12,333 bases of DNA from Phoronis ovalis (GCA_028565635.1 JAOXYB010045981.1:1-12333); one strand, 5' to 3'. Positions 1 to 6,813 are shown, numbered from the stretch's first letter. The notes: a model not told the origin generated them from the sequence alone. A program made the numbers and translations.

Positions 1-134
1 GTCATTTTAAAATGTCACCTAGCCTAAGCGACCCACCAACCTATGGCCTTCCTAGAACCACCTTTGAATCGTCCAGGTAGCCCTTCGTCTTCGCGGCTAT
101 AGACTTATTGTTACATGCCCTCTCGGGAACAAAC

Positions 135-153
135 ATGGCCGCCAGTCGGCCAT
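135..153. repeat. Hairpin at the head of repeat copy 1
   Basis: A perfect 7-bp stem (ATGGCCG / CGGCCAT) encloses the 5-base loop CCAGT. The same 19 bases recur at 288-306 at the head of the second copy, where the surrounding sequence has drifted. Confidence 0.6.
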
Positions 154-287
154 ATTGGAAGTAATCTAGGTCAAAACTACACATAGCATGTACTAGCTGC
201 GATCTGGACCTGCTCTGTGCAGAATATGAAACTGATCGGACATAAACTGAAGGTGGTATTTTACGACGTGTAATCTTGCGAACCAAC

Positions 288-306
288 ATGGCCGCCAGTC
301 GGCCAT
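288..306. repeat. Hairpin at the head of repeat copy 2
   Basis: Identical to the 135-153 hairpin: 7-bp stem and 5-base loop. It is the best-conserved piece of the ~153-bp repeat unit. Confidence 0.6.
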
Positions 307-480
307 GTAGGAAGTAATCTTGTAAGTAATCGAGGTCAAAAGTATAAGCGATCTGTACTTTAGCCTGTATTTACTCTGTGCCGAATATGAAACCGATCGG
401 GTAAAAAATAAAGCTGTTATCGCGACACAAAGAATTAAAGTGTTACATACGACAACGACAACGCCTACACTACGACAATA

Positions 481-512
481 TATGCCCATCCACCACTATG
501 TGGATGGGCATA
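481..512. repeat. Perfect 13-bp inverted repeat (stem-loop)
   Basis: TATGCCCATCCAC at 481-493 is matched exactly by its reverse complement at 500-512, with the 6-base loop CACTAT between. It lies about 50 bases inside the intron following the putative exon at 559-657 (minus sense). No poly-T tract or coding context suggests a terminator. A transposon end or relic palindrome is possible. Confidence 0.7.
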
Positions 513-558
513 AAAATGAGTAAGTTCCGACACCGGGGTTCCGATGTAATTTTAATAC

Positions 559-657
559 CTTGATAAGATGTCCATATTCATTTTCTTCAGGACACCGCGC
601 ATTTCTGGCCACTGAATCAAGATCGAGCTGAATCAGGACATGGGAGTGTTCCGCCAT
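559..657 (-). CDS. Putative first coding exon of an unrecognised gene (5' end only)
   Basis: On the minus strand an ATG at 657 in good context (AGGATGG) opens 33 codons that begin MAEHSHVLIQLDLDSVA and end EYGHLIK. A good donor follows, CAAG|GTATTA, with the last exon base at 559 (phase 0). Without splicing the frame would run 20 more codons, through the stem-loop at 481-512, to a TAG. Upstream sequence is CpG-containing and carries an ETS-like ACCGGAAAT about 55 bases before the ATG, as in many housekeeping promoters. The composition is acidic and protein-like and is richer in GC than the surroundings. I do not recognise the protein. Further exons would lie left of position 1. The alternative is a chance 53-codon ORF. 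Confidence 0.5.
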
Positions 658-760
658 CCTGCTAACGCAATAGGATTCCTCTATTCTGAGTTATTAAAGG
701 GTAGGGCCGACATTTCCGGTAACCTCACGCAATATCGACGATAATGAGATCATCCATCCG
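658..760 (-). promoter_or_regulatory. Putative promoter and 5' UTR of the 559-657 exon
   Basis: This short stretch has higher GC and several CpGs compared with the AT-rich DNA to its right. Read on the minus strand it contains GGTTACCGGAAATG (GGAAAT core, plus-strand ATTTCCGGT at 712-720), close to the ETS/GABPA consensus ACCGGAAGT. That motif often sits at housekeeping transcription starts. No TATA box is apparent at a suitable distance. The assignment depends on the exon at 559-657 being real. Confidence 0.3.
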
Positions 761-1451
761 GATCCATGTACCTAGAAATGCATCTTCGCAATGACAGCGA
801 ATATTCTCACATACTCATAGTCTAAGGAAATCCCTATATAAATTTCTATCCCTATATGCAACATTATATATCTGATAATAATATGCACTATTAATTTTAA
901 AACAAATTTTTGATTTTTTCTAGTTTATAGTTTATTTAGTACATTTATACAGTATATACTCTGTGTTAGAGACATCACTAATTCTCACACTACGTTCCTA
1001 TATACCGTATACAAAGAGACGATTCCTGCGATCGGAGGAATGCTAGCCGAATGTACCTAGAATAAGAGAAACAGAGTCTTCCACCAGATGTCACTCGTTC
1101 CTAGTCTACTCTTCACTAAAATAAAATTAGGGGGTGTAGAGGTGTATCTCGCTGGACAGAAATCCATTGGATTATAGCATTAAAATATATAGGGTGTTTT
1201 TGAACAAGAATAATAGCTGTTGCTTGTGAAATTAACGAAAATCTCTGGGCGCATCACATGACCTCGTATCAGTTCGCGTACGAGAGGTCAAGTTCAAGTA
1301 GCTCCAGGTTCCGATTGGAGAAATCTCCAAAGGGGTTCAATTTTTGGCAAATATCTCCAAATCTGTACGGCTGTTAAAGGTAAATGGATCGGTTTTCCTA
1401 AGATATATGTGCGATGCAAGTGGACCGAGAGAGAGAGAAATTGGCGCTAAG
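761..1451. other. Intergenic, no gene recognised; short palindromes only
   Basis: No supported ORF or RNA gene. Small features are an imperfect 20-base palindrome at 1022-1041 (ATTCCT-G-CGATCG-G-AGGAAT), an imperfect inverted repeat at 1259-1290 (TGACCTCGTA against TACGAGAGGTCA, 2-base bulge), and a 12-base direct repeat ATGTACCTAGAA near 767 and 1051. A short GA run at 1433-1438 leads into an inverted repeat, GAGAAATTGGC against GCCAATTCTC, at 1435-1460. Confidence 0.5.
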
Positions 1452-1498
1452 CCAATTCTCGCTGCTCGGACTTAACAGACTCCAATGCTCGCTGCTCG
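1452..1498. repeat. Two 17-bp direct repeats spaced exactly 30 bp
   Basis: CCAATNCTCGCTGCTCG occurs at 1452-1468 (N=T) and 1482-1498 (N=G), 16 of 17 bases alike, with a start-to-start distance of 30. Read on the minus strand, CGAGCAGCGAG resembles the 16-bp minisatellite core GGACCAGCGAGC found at 2021-2084 and 3601-3680. It may therefore be an older relative of that repeat; this link is inference. Confidence 0.5.
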
Positions 1499-1527
1499 CG
1501 ATACCCCCCTATATAGCCCTCAATAAA

Positions 1528-1650
1528 TACATCCTGTGGTAAAAGAATATTTTTTGAAAATATACCCTGCGGTAAATATCAAACAAGAAAACTATACCCT
1601 GTGGTAAATAAAGCTTTGAGAAGGGTGAAAGACATACCCTGTGGTAAATA
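1528..1650 (-). repeat. ~30-bp degenerate tandem array, motif TTTACCRCAGGGTAT (minus sense)
   Basis: Four copies of ATACCCTGYGGTAAA (the first reads ATCCTGTGGTAAA) have their GGTAAA cores at 1538, 1571, 1603 and 1643, a spacing of 33, 32 and 40 bases. Spacers are AT-rich and poorly conserved. The same motif in the opposite orientation forms a larger array at 4036-4451. Long minus-strand ORFs through this region are produced by the repeat and are not genes. Confidence 0.7.
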
Positions 1651-1869
1651 TATATAGTCACTTTGAATGACAGTACCCCCCCGTCTATTTTTTTAAATTT
1701 CGCTATGTTTCTGAAGTGAAAATAGTGTAATCGATCTTGTCTAATGGTGAGCATATTAACGCCTATTGGATTTTACAAAGAGAAATGCAATAAATTAGTC
1801 CATGAAATAAGCAAAGATAATAACCAACAGCAGGGTGAGCTTTAAACTAGTTTTATCACGCCTGTAGCC
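1651..1869. other. Spacer, no gene seen
   Basis: This AT-rich spacer begins with a poly-C stretch (ACCCCCCC near 1673-1681) just after the repeat array. Nothing in it reads as coding or as a structured RNA. Confidence 0.4.
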
Positions 1870-2020
1870 TGCTGGTGTCCTGTTCCTGGGCGCGGGGTTT
1901 ACTCTTGATCGTGCCGCTCCATGGGCCCGGGGGCACTTGGCCAGTTTATGGTACACGGGTGAGGCCGTGGTCTCAAAACCCTATACCCGTTGCAAGCCAG
2001 CCATGGCAAAAAACAGGGGA
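1870..2020. other. GC-rich pocket in AT-rich DNA, no gene
   Basis: Sharply GC-richer than the flanks, with GGGCGCGGGG near 1888 and CCATGGGCCCGGGGGC near 1919. Open frames exist on both strands but neither resembles a protein, and both run into the minisatellite that follows. Degenerate pieces such as GCCATGGCAAAAAA and ATACCCGTTGCAA look like worn copies of the ACCC..GGTAAA repeat motif, so this is probably old repeat DNA. Confidence 0.4.
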
Positions 2021-2084
2021 TCGCCCAGTTCTCCGAACGCTCTCTGGTCCGACAGCTCTCTTTTCCGACAGCTCGCTGGTCTGA
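2021..2084 (-). repeat. 16-bp minisatellite, four units, minus orientation
   Basis: Read on the minus strand there are four consecutive 16-base units: TCAGACCAGCGAGCTG (2084-2069), TCGGAAAAGAGAGCTG (2068-2053), TCGGACCAGAGAGCGT (2052-2037) and the degraded TCGGAGAACTGGGCGA (2036-2021). The same unit occurs in plus orientation at 3601-3680, and once more on the minus strand at 2257-2272. Because 16 is not a multiple of three, every frame cycles through different residues, giving false ORFs on both strands. Confidence 0.8.
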
Positions 2085-2490
2085 TACTACTATTTTCATA
2101 TTGTATTTAGATTTAAATAATGTATTAAGTGTTAAAATATTCAATTCTGTAAGATAAGTGAAATAGCATAATAAAAAAATTAAGCAACTTTTTTACGAAC
2201 CGATAAACTTAGTTATTTTTAGTAGCTTTTAACGCAATTTGGGTTTTCTGTTTCGAAAGCTCGCTGGTCTGAAACACAAAACAAATAAGTGGTAAATAAT
2301 GCCTATATCAAGAAGTGTGATTACTACTTTTTAGCTCTCGGACTTAGCATCCCATCTTGGTTCTACACATGTAATTACACGTAGCACTATTCCGGAGAAT
2401 CATTACAATGTTTTGCGAAACAAAAACGTTCCTAAAAAACGCCACATTCCAAAATTTTTAGACCTGTTAGTTCCCTGTTATCACTCACGC
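2085..2490. other. AT-rich intergenic stretch with one stray minisatellite unit
   Basis: Nothing codes here. AAGCTCGCTGGTCTGA at 2257-2272 is, on the minus strand, a single unit of the 16-bp minisatellite (TCAGACCAGCGAGCTT). A weak plus-strand frame opens around 2413 but ends in the ATC microsatellite and has no recognisable domain. Confidence 0.45.
2257..2272 (-). repeat. Single unit of the 16-bp minisatellite
   Basis: Minus-strand TCAGACCAGCGAGCTT differs by one base from the 2084-2069 unit of the main array. It sits 173 bases from that array, so it is an outlying remnant of a once longer array or an independent insertion. Confidence 0.6.
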
Positions 2491-2521
2491 CTAGGATATA
2501 TAAAACTCTTATATATCCTAG
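2491..2521. repeat. Perfect 13-bp inverted repeat (stem-loop)
   Basis: CTAGGATATATAA at 2491-2503 and its exact reverse complement at 2509-2521 flank the 5-base loop AACTC. This is the second perfect 13-bp hairpin in the window, unrelated in sequence to the one at 481-512. No gene adjoins it. Confidence 0.7.
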
Positions 2522-2576
2522 CTCACACTGACAAGGGATTTTTCCAACTTTATAGTATAAGCAAGAAAACCCCTTT

Positions 2577-2621
2577 CATCATCATCGTCATCTTAATCGT
2601 ATTCATCATTATCTTCATCGT
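2577..2621 (+). repeat. Imperfect ATC trinucleotide microsatellite
   Basis: About fifteen ATC-like triplets with scattered changes (ATCATCATCGTCATCTTAATC and similar). In one plus-strand frame it reads as an isoleucine/valine-rich tail, which mimics a membrane segment; there is no support for a gene. Confidence 0.7.
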
Positions 2622-2639
2622 TATAACCAATACTGCACA

Positions 2640-3600
2640 TTAAAAGCTACAAAATTTATTGTATCGTTAAGATATATTTTACATTTAAAATTCCTTATCG
2701 TTAAATTAGATGTTATAATTTCGAAAAAGTATTAAATAAATATTCTTAATATATATTCTGTAAAGTTTTATGCTCTGTTCTATTCAATTCATTGTATAAA
2801 CATGACAAGCCGGCTTAATAGTCTCAGATATTTTCAAATTATATCTTCCGTGTGAAAATATTTGTTGCACATCATCAAATCAGCTTATTTCCACGACCAT
2901 GAGATACCGACTTTGTATAGCACTCGAAGTTTAGCTACTCACATATATTACCAGTCATATTGTACCAACAAAGAATTTCAATTGTTAGATAAAATTAAAG
3001 TAGTTTCAATCTAATATTGAATATACAAAGATCTTCAAAAACTAAATGTCGTTAAATTAACAATCCTGGAAAATATAAACTGATAAAAAAAATGTATTTA
3101 AAGTATTTCCTGTTTACAAGTTTCCATTAAAATGTTCATACTTCGCTGTCAACAATATGATGAAAATGCTACAAATATAAAAGACAACTGCTGAGAGAAA
3201 ACTAATTTTGCATAATGGTACACATCGTAGACTGTCTAATTCAGAATGTGAAACGAAAACTACACAATCGATGCACTATAACTAAGAATTAACCAACGTA
3301 AAGTTGGCTTAATATTCAATTGTTAAGAAACTCAACAATTCACATAAATTTAACGATTTGAAAAAATGTTTCATATTTGTCAATTTTTCTCCAATTTTGT
3401 TAATTATCCAACAAATAAAATAAATAAAAAATTCCAAATTTTTATATTTTGAAATTGTTTCATATCCATATATTTACTATAGTAGCCATTGTAACGCTCA
3501 TAGTTGTATACTTGCAGCGACATAGGGGTTTATGTGGTGTATGTTTTGTTCGCAAAAGGATCAAGACTACACTAGCTGTCCGTTTTTTTTAATTTCCATG
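2640..3600. other. AT-rich intergenic stretch, nothing recognised
   Basis: Nearly a kilobase of AT-rich DNA with stops in all frames, no long tandem repeat and no RNA-gene signature. A short plus-strand frame beginning near 3532 is only a reading of the minisatellite that follows. Confidence 0.5.
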
Positions 3601-3680
3601 TCGGACCAGCGAGCCTTCGGACTAAAGAGCCTTCGAACCAGCAAGCCTTCGGACCAGAGGGCCGTCAGAATAAAGATATT
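3601..3680 (+). repeat. 16-bp minisatellite, about five units, plus orientation
   Basis: Units are TCGGACCAGCGAGCCT (3601-3616), TCGGACTAAAGAGCCT (3617-3632), TCGAACCAGCAAGCCT (3633-3648), TCGGACCAGAGGGCCG (3649-3664) and a decayed TCAGAATAAAGATATT (3665-3680). It is the same family as 2021-2084, in the opposite orientation. It borders the degenerate repeat region that leads to the TTTACC array. Confidence 0.8.
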
Positions 3681-4035
3681 TCACCAAAAATCATATCCCG
3701 GCAAATTGTCCCGTTGTCCGAAAGTATGGCTAAAACCACCGTGACGGTTGAAAAAAACACCCCTTTAGTAAACACTCGTGGCAAAAAACCAAACCTATTT
3801 ATAAGCAAACATGATTTTCGGGACCCCATTGTTAGATTTTCGGGATACGTTGCTAGCAGTGAGCTAAAAAATACACCAGGGCTGAAATATATAATCCGTT
3901 GCAAGCAGGGATCCTGAAACACCATACCAAATAGGGCTGCACGTATGTACTCTATAACCACTTTAGATGGCAGTGGCCCCCAGGCTCCCTTTTTTCAGAT
4001 AAAATGTTTACCTTTTTTATGTGTATTTGACAATT
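3681..4035. repeat. Degenerate repeat region preceding the TTTACC array
   Basis: Worn fragments of the array motif are visible in minus orientation, for example the complement of TTTGCCACGAGTG near 3776-3788, and ACACCCC followed by TTTAGTAAAC near 3757. Near 3950-3985 TATAACCACTTTAGATGGCAGT resembles TATAGTCACTTTGAATGACAGT at about 1653-1674, which borders the left array. Several overlapping ORFs of 60-100 codons cover both strands, as expected for stop-poor repeats. None looks like a protein. Confidence 0.4.
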
Positions 4036-4451
4036 TTTACCACGGGGTAGTTTTTGCAAATGTCTTTTACCATGGGGTATATATTTTTTCAACTTTACAA
4101 CCATATATAGCTGAACTTGTGCATGTGTATTTTGATAAGAATGAACAATTATCTGGGACATGTATACCCTCAGGCTAACACTATTGCACATGCATAATAG
4201 AAAGTACTACTTTTTTCAATTAACTGCTTTCCAGTTTACGAAATGGCAAAGATACTACATAGCAGCTTATTTACCAGTGACATGTATTAAAATAGCAATG
4301 TTTACCACAAGGTGTACAATTCCAGGATTTTCTTTACTATGAGGTGCACACTTGCAGCATTTTTTTACCATGTGTGTTCGAGTTTTTTTACCATGGGATA
4401 TGGTTTTCTTTAAAAATTTACTGGGGGGGTATGGGTTATGGTTTTTTTACC
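4036..4451 (+). repeat. ~30-bp degenerate tandem array, motif TTTACCAYGGGGTA (plus sense)
   Basis: Copies begin at 4036 and 4066 (TTTACCACGGGGTA and TTTACCATGGGGTA, 30 apart). After a gap they recur at 4301, 4333, 4364, 4387, 4417 and 4446, mostly 29-32 bases apart. The core decays to TTTACTATGAGGTG or TTTACTGGGGGGGTA in places, while the TTTAC half is best kept. It is the mirror of the 1528-1650 array. ORFs with repeated FYHGV-like words are reading frames of this array. Confidence 0.65.
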
Positions 4452-4468
4452 TGGGCCTCACAGGCCCA
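4452..4468. repeat. GC-rich hairpin at the end of the repeat array
   Basis: TGGGCCT and AGGCCCA (7-bp perfect stem) flank the loop CAC directly after the last TTTACC copy. It may mark the edge of the repeat element. A GC-rich run with CCCTCCCGGACCCTG follows. Confidence 0.5.
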
Positions 4469-4518
4469 CCAAGTTTTTTGTCAAGTAGCCCTCCCGGACC
4501 CTGCTCCTAGGAAGCTTA

Positions 4519-4524
4519 TTTAAT
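4519..4524 (-). promoter_or_regulatory. Possible polyadenylation signal for the 4696-4809 exon
   Basis: TTTAAT on the plus strand is the variant signal ATTAAA on the minus strand, about 170 bases past the putative stop codon. Such hexamers are frequent in AT-rich DNA, so this is weak. Confidence 0.2.
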
Positions 4525-4695
4525 TATTTTCAGAGCAACTCTTATGAAATATGTTTTTTTTCTATTTGGTAGCTAAAGTGGCTTAAATTTTAGGTAATTG
4601 GGTAAGAAATCGAGATAAAGCAGGACTGTTGATTAAACTATTTTGCGAGCAAGTCCTTTACCATCATCAAATATATCCATATTGAGTAAAATGTA

Positions 4696-4809
4696 TTACA
4701 TTCTTTTTCTTCTTCTAGTCTGCCAAGTCTGAATCTCGGCATCAAATTCTTCCAGTAGCTTCGTCTCGTAAACATCTTTAACACTGTCTAGAAATTTCTT
4801 GTGCCCAAG
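4696..4809 (-). CDS. Putative terminal exon of an unrecognised gene (3' end only)
   Basis: On the minus strand an acceptor (ATTCTTAG|CTTGGGCAC, exon from 4809) opens 37 codons to a TAA at 4698-4696. They start LGHKKFLDSVKDVYETK, continue LLEEFDAEIQTWQ, and end in the basic tail TRRRKRM. Only this frame is open. The composition is helical, charged and protein-like, and GC is higher than in the neighbours. A TAG overlaps the splice site, so this is not the end of a longer ORF. I do not recognise it, and no upstream exon is identified; TMEM11 ends with its own stop at 5463. Caution: on the plus strand the same DNA has an excellent acceptor (TTCTTTTTCTTCTTCTAG at about 4701-4718) followed by 20 open codons, so strand and reality are both uncertain. 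Confidence 0.4.
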   Translation of the reverse strand, partial: LGHKKFLDSVKDVYETKLLEEFDAEIQTWQTRRRKRM

Positions 4810-5462
4810 CTAAGAATGTAAGAGTAACTATAAGCCTTTACCTACAAGCAGGCCTCAGCTGATACAAGATTTATTTTGTTAAAGTTTTACCTGGTGTGAT
4901 AAGACCAACGTTTATTAAATCCAAATACCTTCATTTTAAATGATACGTCGGGTCAAGGTTTTTGGCTAATACTAGACCTTGCACAAAAATAACTATAATT
5001 TTTATTACATAAAACTTTGTTAACCAATTTATTATTTAACAAAACCTCTCTTTTAACTATAATAAAAACTTTTTAGGTGATTTGTAATACACGCACTCAT
5101 TGATGAAAACACTGCATAAATTAAAATGTCTTTCTAGTGTAAGATGGATTCTAGGATCACCACGTACATTTATTAAACTCAAATTTAAGAATTATTGCTC
5201 ATCGAATGGTTTCCAATCAACCCTCCTCATCATGTGAATCATTAAGTGGGACATTTCTGCAATACATTAATTACTGTTAGTAAAGTATCCCACCAATGAA
5301 GAATGCATAGTGAGTCCCATGTTCTCTGTTAATAGAATGTCATGGTGTCATTCCTATACCTGGAATACCTGGTGTTCATAGTATGTTGATTGCTTAAATA
5401 AATCTGGTAGTGTGCATCACACAACATCCACATCCATACACATTTCTAATACACAGTCAGCA
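4810..5462 (-). other. TMEM11 3' UTR and downstream AT-rich DNA
   Basis: The part nearest TMEM11 should be its 3' UTR. The first canonical AATAAA on the minus strand is at 5174-5169, about 290 bases after the stop, and further AATAAA words occur at 5006-5001 and 4916-4911. No coding exon is evident on either strand. Confidence 0.45.
5169..5174 (-). promoter_or_regulatory. Probable TMEM11 polyadenylation signal
   Basis: TTTATT on the plus strand reads AATAAA on the minus strand. It is the first canonical hexamer downstream of the TMEM11 stop, implying a 3' UTR of about 300 bases. Confidence 0.4.
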
Positions 5463-5967
5463 TTAAGAGCAATACCACAAATAAAATTTCAGTCCACAAC
5501 AAACTGCCGCAGTTACTGCAATAGTATTATGGAGAATCTTTCTTCTGCTGTCATCTCTTCGTACTAGAACAACAGGAGAACTGGAAGCCAGATTATGAAG
5601 AGGTAGCTTTTGTAAATTCTTTGGATCTACTTCCACCTGATATTTACAACACGGATCAAATTGCCATGATACTGCATAGACTCCTGCACAAACAATGCTT
5701 GTGAATCCTAAAGGGAAAGTAATAAATCCTCGATTTGGCCAAAATCCACTTAAAACACAACAAACACCAGATAGGACAGCAGTTTTATGAAGACAATTTC
5801 CAACAGTTATCCACTTTGCAGTTTCATCACCCAGTCTTGTTGGTTCTATAATAATTGTTTTTATACTTGCTTCTAACGATCTCTCTAGTTCATTTTCAAA
5901 GTCTTCTGGTGCACCATTATGTTCATAGATTTCTCGGATAATTGTATAGGCATCTGTTTGTAAAGAC
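5463..5967 (-). CDS. TMEM11: TMEM11 coding exon 2 (terminal)
   Basis: The exon begins after CTTTTAAG at 5968 and runs 505 bases to the TAA at 5465-5463. It encodes residues 9 (last base) to 176, which includes every conserved block of the protein. Confidence 0.92.
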
Positions 5968-6592
5968 CTTAAAAGATAGATATAAGATATGTGTATAAAT
6001 AAATTTATATATATAATGCATAACATCCTACTATGTCATAGAAAACATCCTTGCATAAAAGAGTTTTGAACCAACGTCAGATATAAAGAACAACCATTAG
6101 AAGATTACAAAGGGTTGCAGATACTTCTACCACCACCAATTACTGACTGCTTTTAATTATTCACAGTTGATGGAGCACTAGACTTTTTGTGTCAGATCAA
6201 TACAATAATTTATACTATGATTCATATTTCAAACGAATGGTTGTTTGCTTAAAGTTTAATTCATTGCATACTGGCTCTTATGATTATCTCCCAGCAAGGA
6301 ACCTGTTAGATTAAATTGCATGTCCGTATTCAGCCTGACTTGTTTAGTGTGACTTTTGATCCCGTTTTTGACTGGCATTTACTGGGGCAATTGTAACGGC
6401 GTAAATTTTAAATAAAAGTGCACTGTAAATAATGCATAACTGGGACAGTACAATGAAATGTCACATAAACTTTGTAATTCTTTGTATCATTCTGAATGAA
6501 CAGCAATAAATACTAGTGGTATGGGCAACTAGATATACGTTTTTTAAAACATTTTTCTTGACTTACTTTTCCTCCGTGCCGGGCTCAGCCAT
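5463..6592 (-). CDS. TMEM11: Transmembrane protein 11 (mitochondrial), complete two-exon gene
   Basis: TMEM11 (PMI in Drosophila) is a small mitochondrial membrane protein. It is needed for normal cristae and mitochondrial shape, is linked to the MICOS complex and, in later work, to BNIP3-dependent mitophagy. The model joins exon 1 (6592-6567) to exon 2 (5967-5463) through a 599-base phase-2 intron, giving 176 aa; human TMEM11 has 192. Conserved blocks that I recognise are EPTRLGDETAKWITVGN at residues 50-66, CLHKTAVL at 67-74, SWQFDPCCKYQVE at 109-121, SSPVVLVRRDD at 138-148 and LHNTIA at 154-159. Two hydrophobic segments at about 70-85 and 90-108 fit the family's paired membrane helices. 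A start inside the intron at 6026 would add a hydrophobic leader that the family lacks, and I reject it. No frameshift or missing block is seen. The gene is head-to-head with CCDC33. Confidence 0.93.
5968..6566 (-). other. TMEM11 intron 1
   Basis: A 599-base AT-rich GT-AG intron with donor GTAAGT and acceptor CTTTTAAG. No nested gene, RNA gene or repeat is apparent. Confidence 0.75.
6567..6592 (-). CDS. TMEM11: TMEM11 coding exon 1
   Basis: ATG at 6592 in strong context (A at -3, G at +4; ATCATGG) encodes MAEPGTEE plus two bases of a ninth codon. A consensus donor follows, AA|GTAAGTC. The leftover AA joins the G that opens exon 2 to make AAG (Lys9), so the phases agree. The short, acidic, poorly conserved N-terminus is normal for the family. 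A possible 5' UTR acceptor, TTTCGCCAG, lies about 17 bases upstream of the ATG, so a non-coding first exon may exist. Confidence 0.8.
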
Positions 6593-6813
6593 GATAAATA
6601 ACAGGTCTGGCGAAATTGTTTTGAATAGGAGTAAAATATATAAAAATGCACATAATTACAAAGGATATGAATAATTCTTAGAAAATAAATATAACAAAAT
6701 ACCTTAAGCTGGCATTTGTGTCACCAAACATTGTATTTTTCTTAGCGTAGCATTCAAATTATGAATCGCACAAGACCTAACCGCTATTGTGTGAACTGAG
6801 GCCAGAATTGAAA

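Larger units (their letters stand above)
131..440. repeat. Two tandem copies of a ~153-bp repeat unit
   Basis: Two diverged copies lie head to tail, one starting at 135 and the next at 288, an offset of 153 bases. Each opens with the identical 19-base ATGGCCGCCAGTCGGCCAT. Both share GGAAGTAATCT, then AGGTCAAAA, then CTCTGTGC, GAATATGAAAC and GATCGG in the same order. The second copy has a short internal duplication of AAGTAATC. The copies differ at many sites, so the duplication is not recent. ORFs read through here on the minus strand are repeat shadows. The family is unnamed to me. It would lie inside intron 1 of the putative minus-strand gene whose first exon is at 559-657. Confidence 0.75.

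Noticed and set aside
41-489. Two overlapping minus-strand ORFs of 82 and 98 codons
   Set aside because: They read through the tandem 153-bp repeat and share repeated words in different frames, as expected for repeat DNA.
1300-1330. GGTTCCGATTGG as a tRNA-type B box
   Set aside because: No matching A box or cloverleaf could be built around it.
1528-1650. Regularly spaced repeats as a CRISPR array
   Set aside because: Repeats are short and degenerate, spacers are low-complexity, and the genome is eukaryotic.
1509-1754. 81-codon minus-strand ORF rich in Tyr and Phe
   Set aside because: It is a reading of the ~30-bp TTTACC array, whose units generate the recurring words.
1875-2144. Overlapping ORFs on both strands across the GC-rich pocket
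   Set aside because: Both cross the 16-bp minisatellite. Neither has a recognisable domain or splice context.
2413-2643. 76-codon plus-strand ORF with an apparent C-terminal membrane helix
   Set aside because: The hydrophobic tail is the ATC microsatellite and the rest spans a perfect palindrome.
3532-4342. Several 60-98 codon ORFs on both strands
   Set aside because: They overlap one another and follow the minisatellite and TTTACC array, so they are repeat shadows.
5968-6026. TMEM11 starting at the ATG at 6026, giving a 187-residue protein with a hydrophobic leader
   Set aside because: Those 20 leader residues are translated intron. A consensus donor at 6566, an acceptor at 5968 and matching phase give a short family-like N-terminus from 6592.
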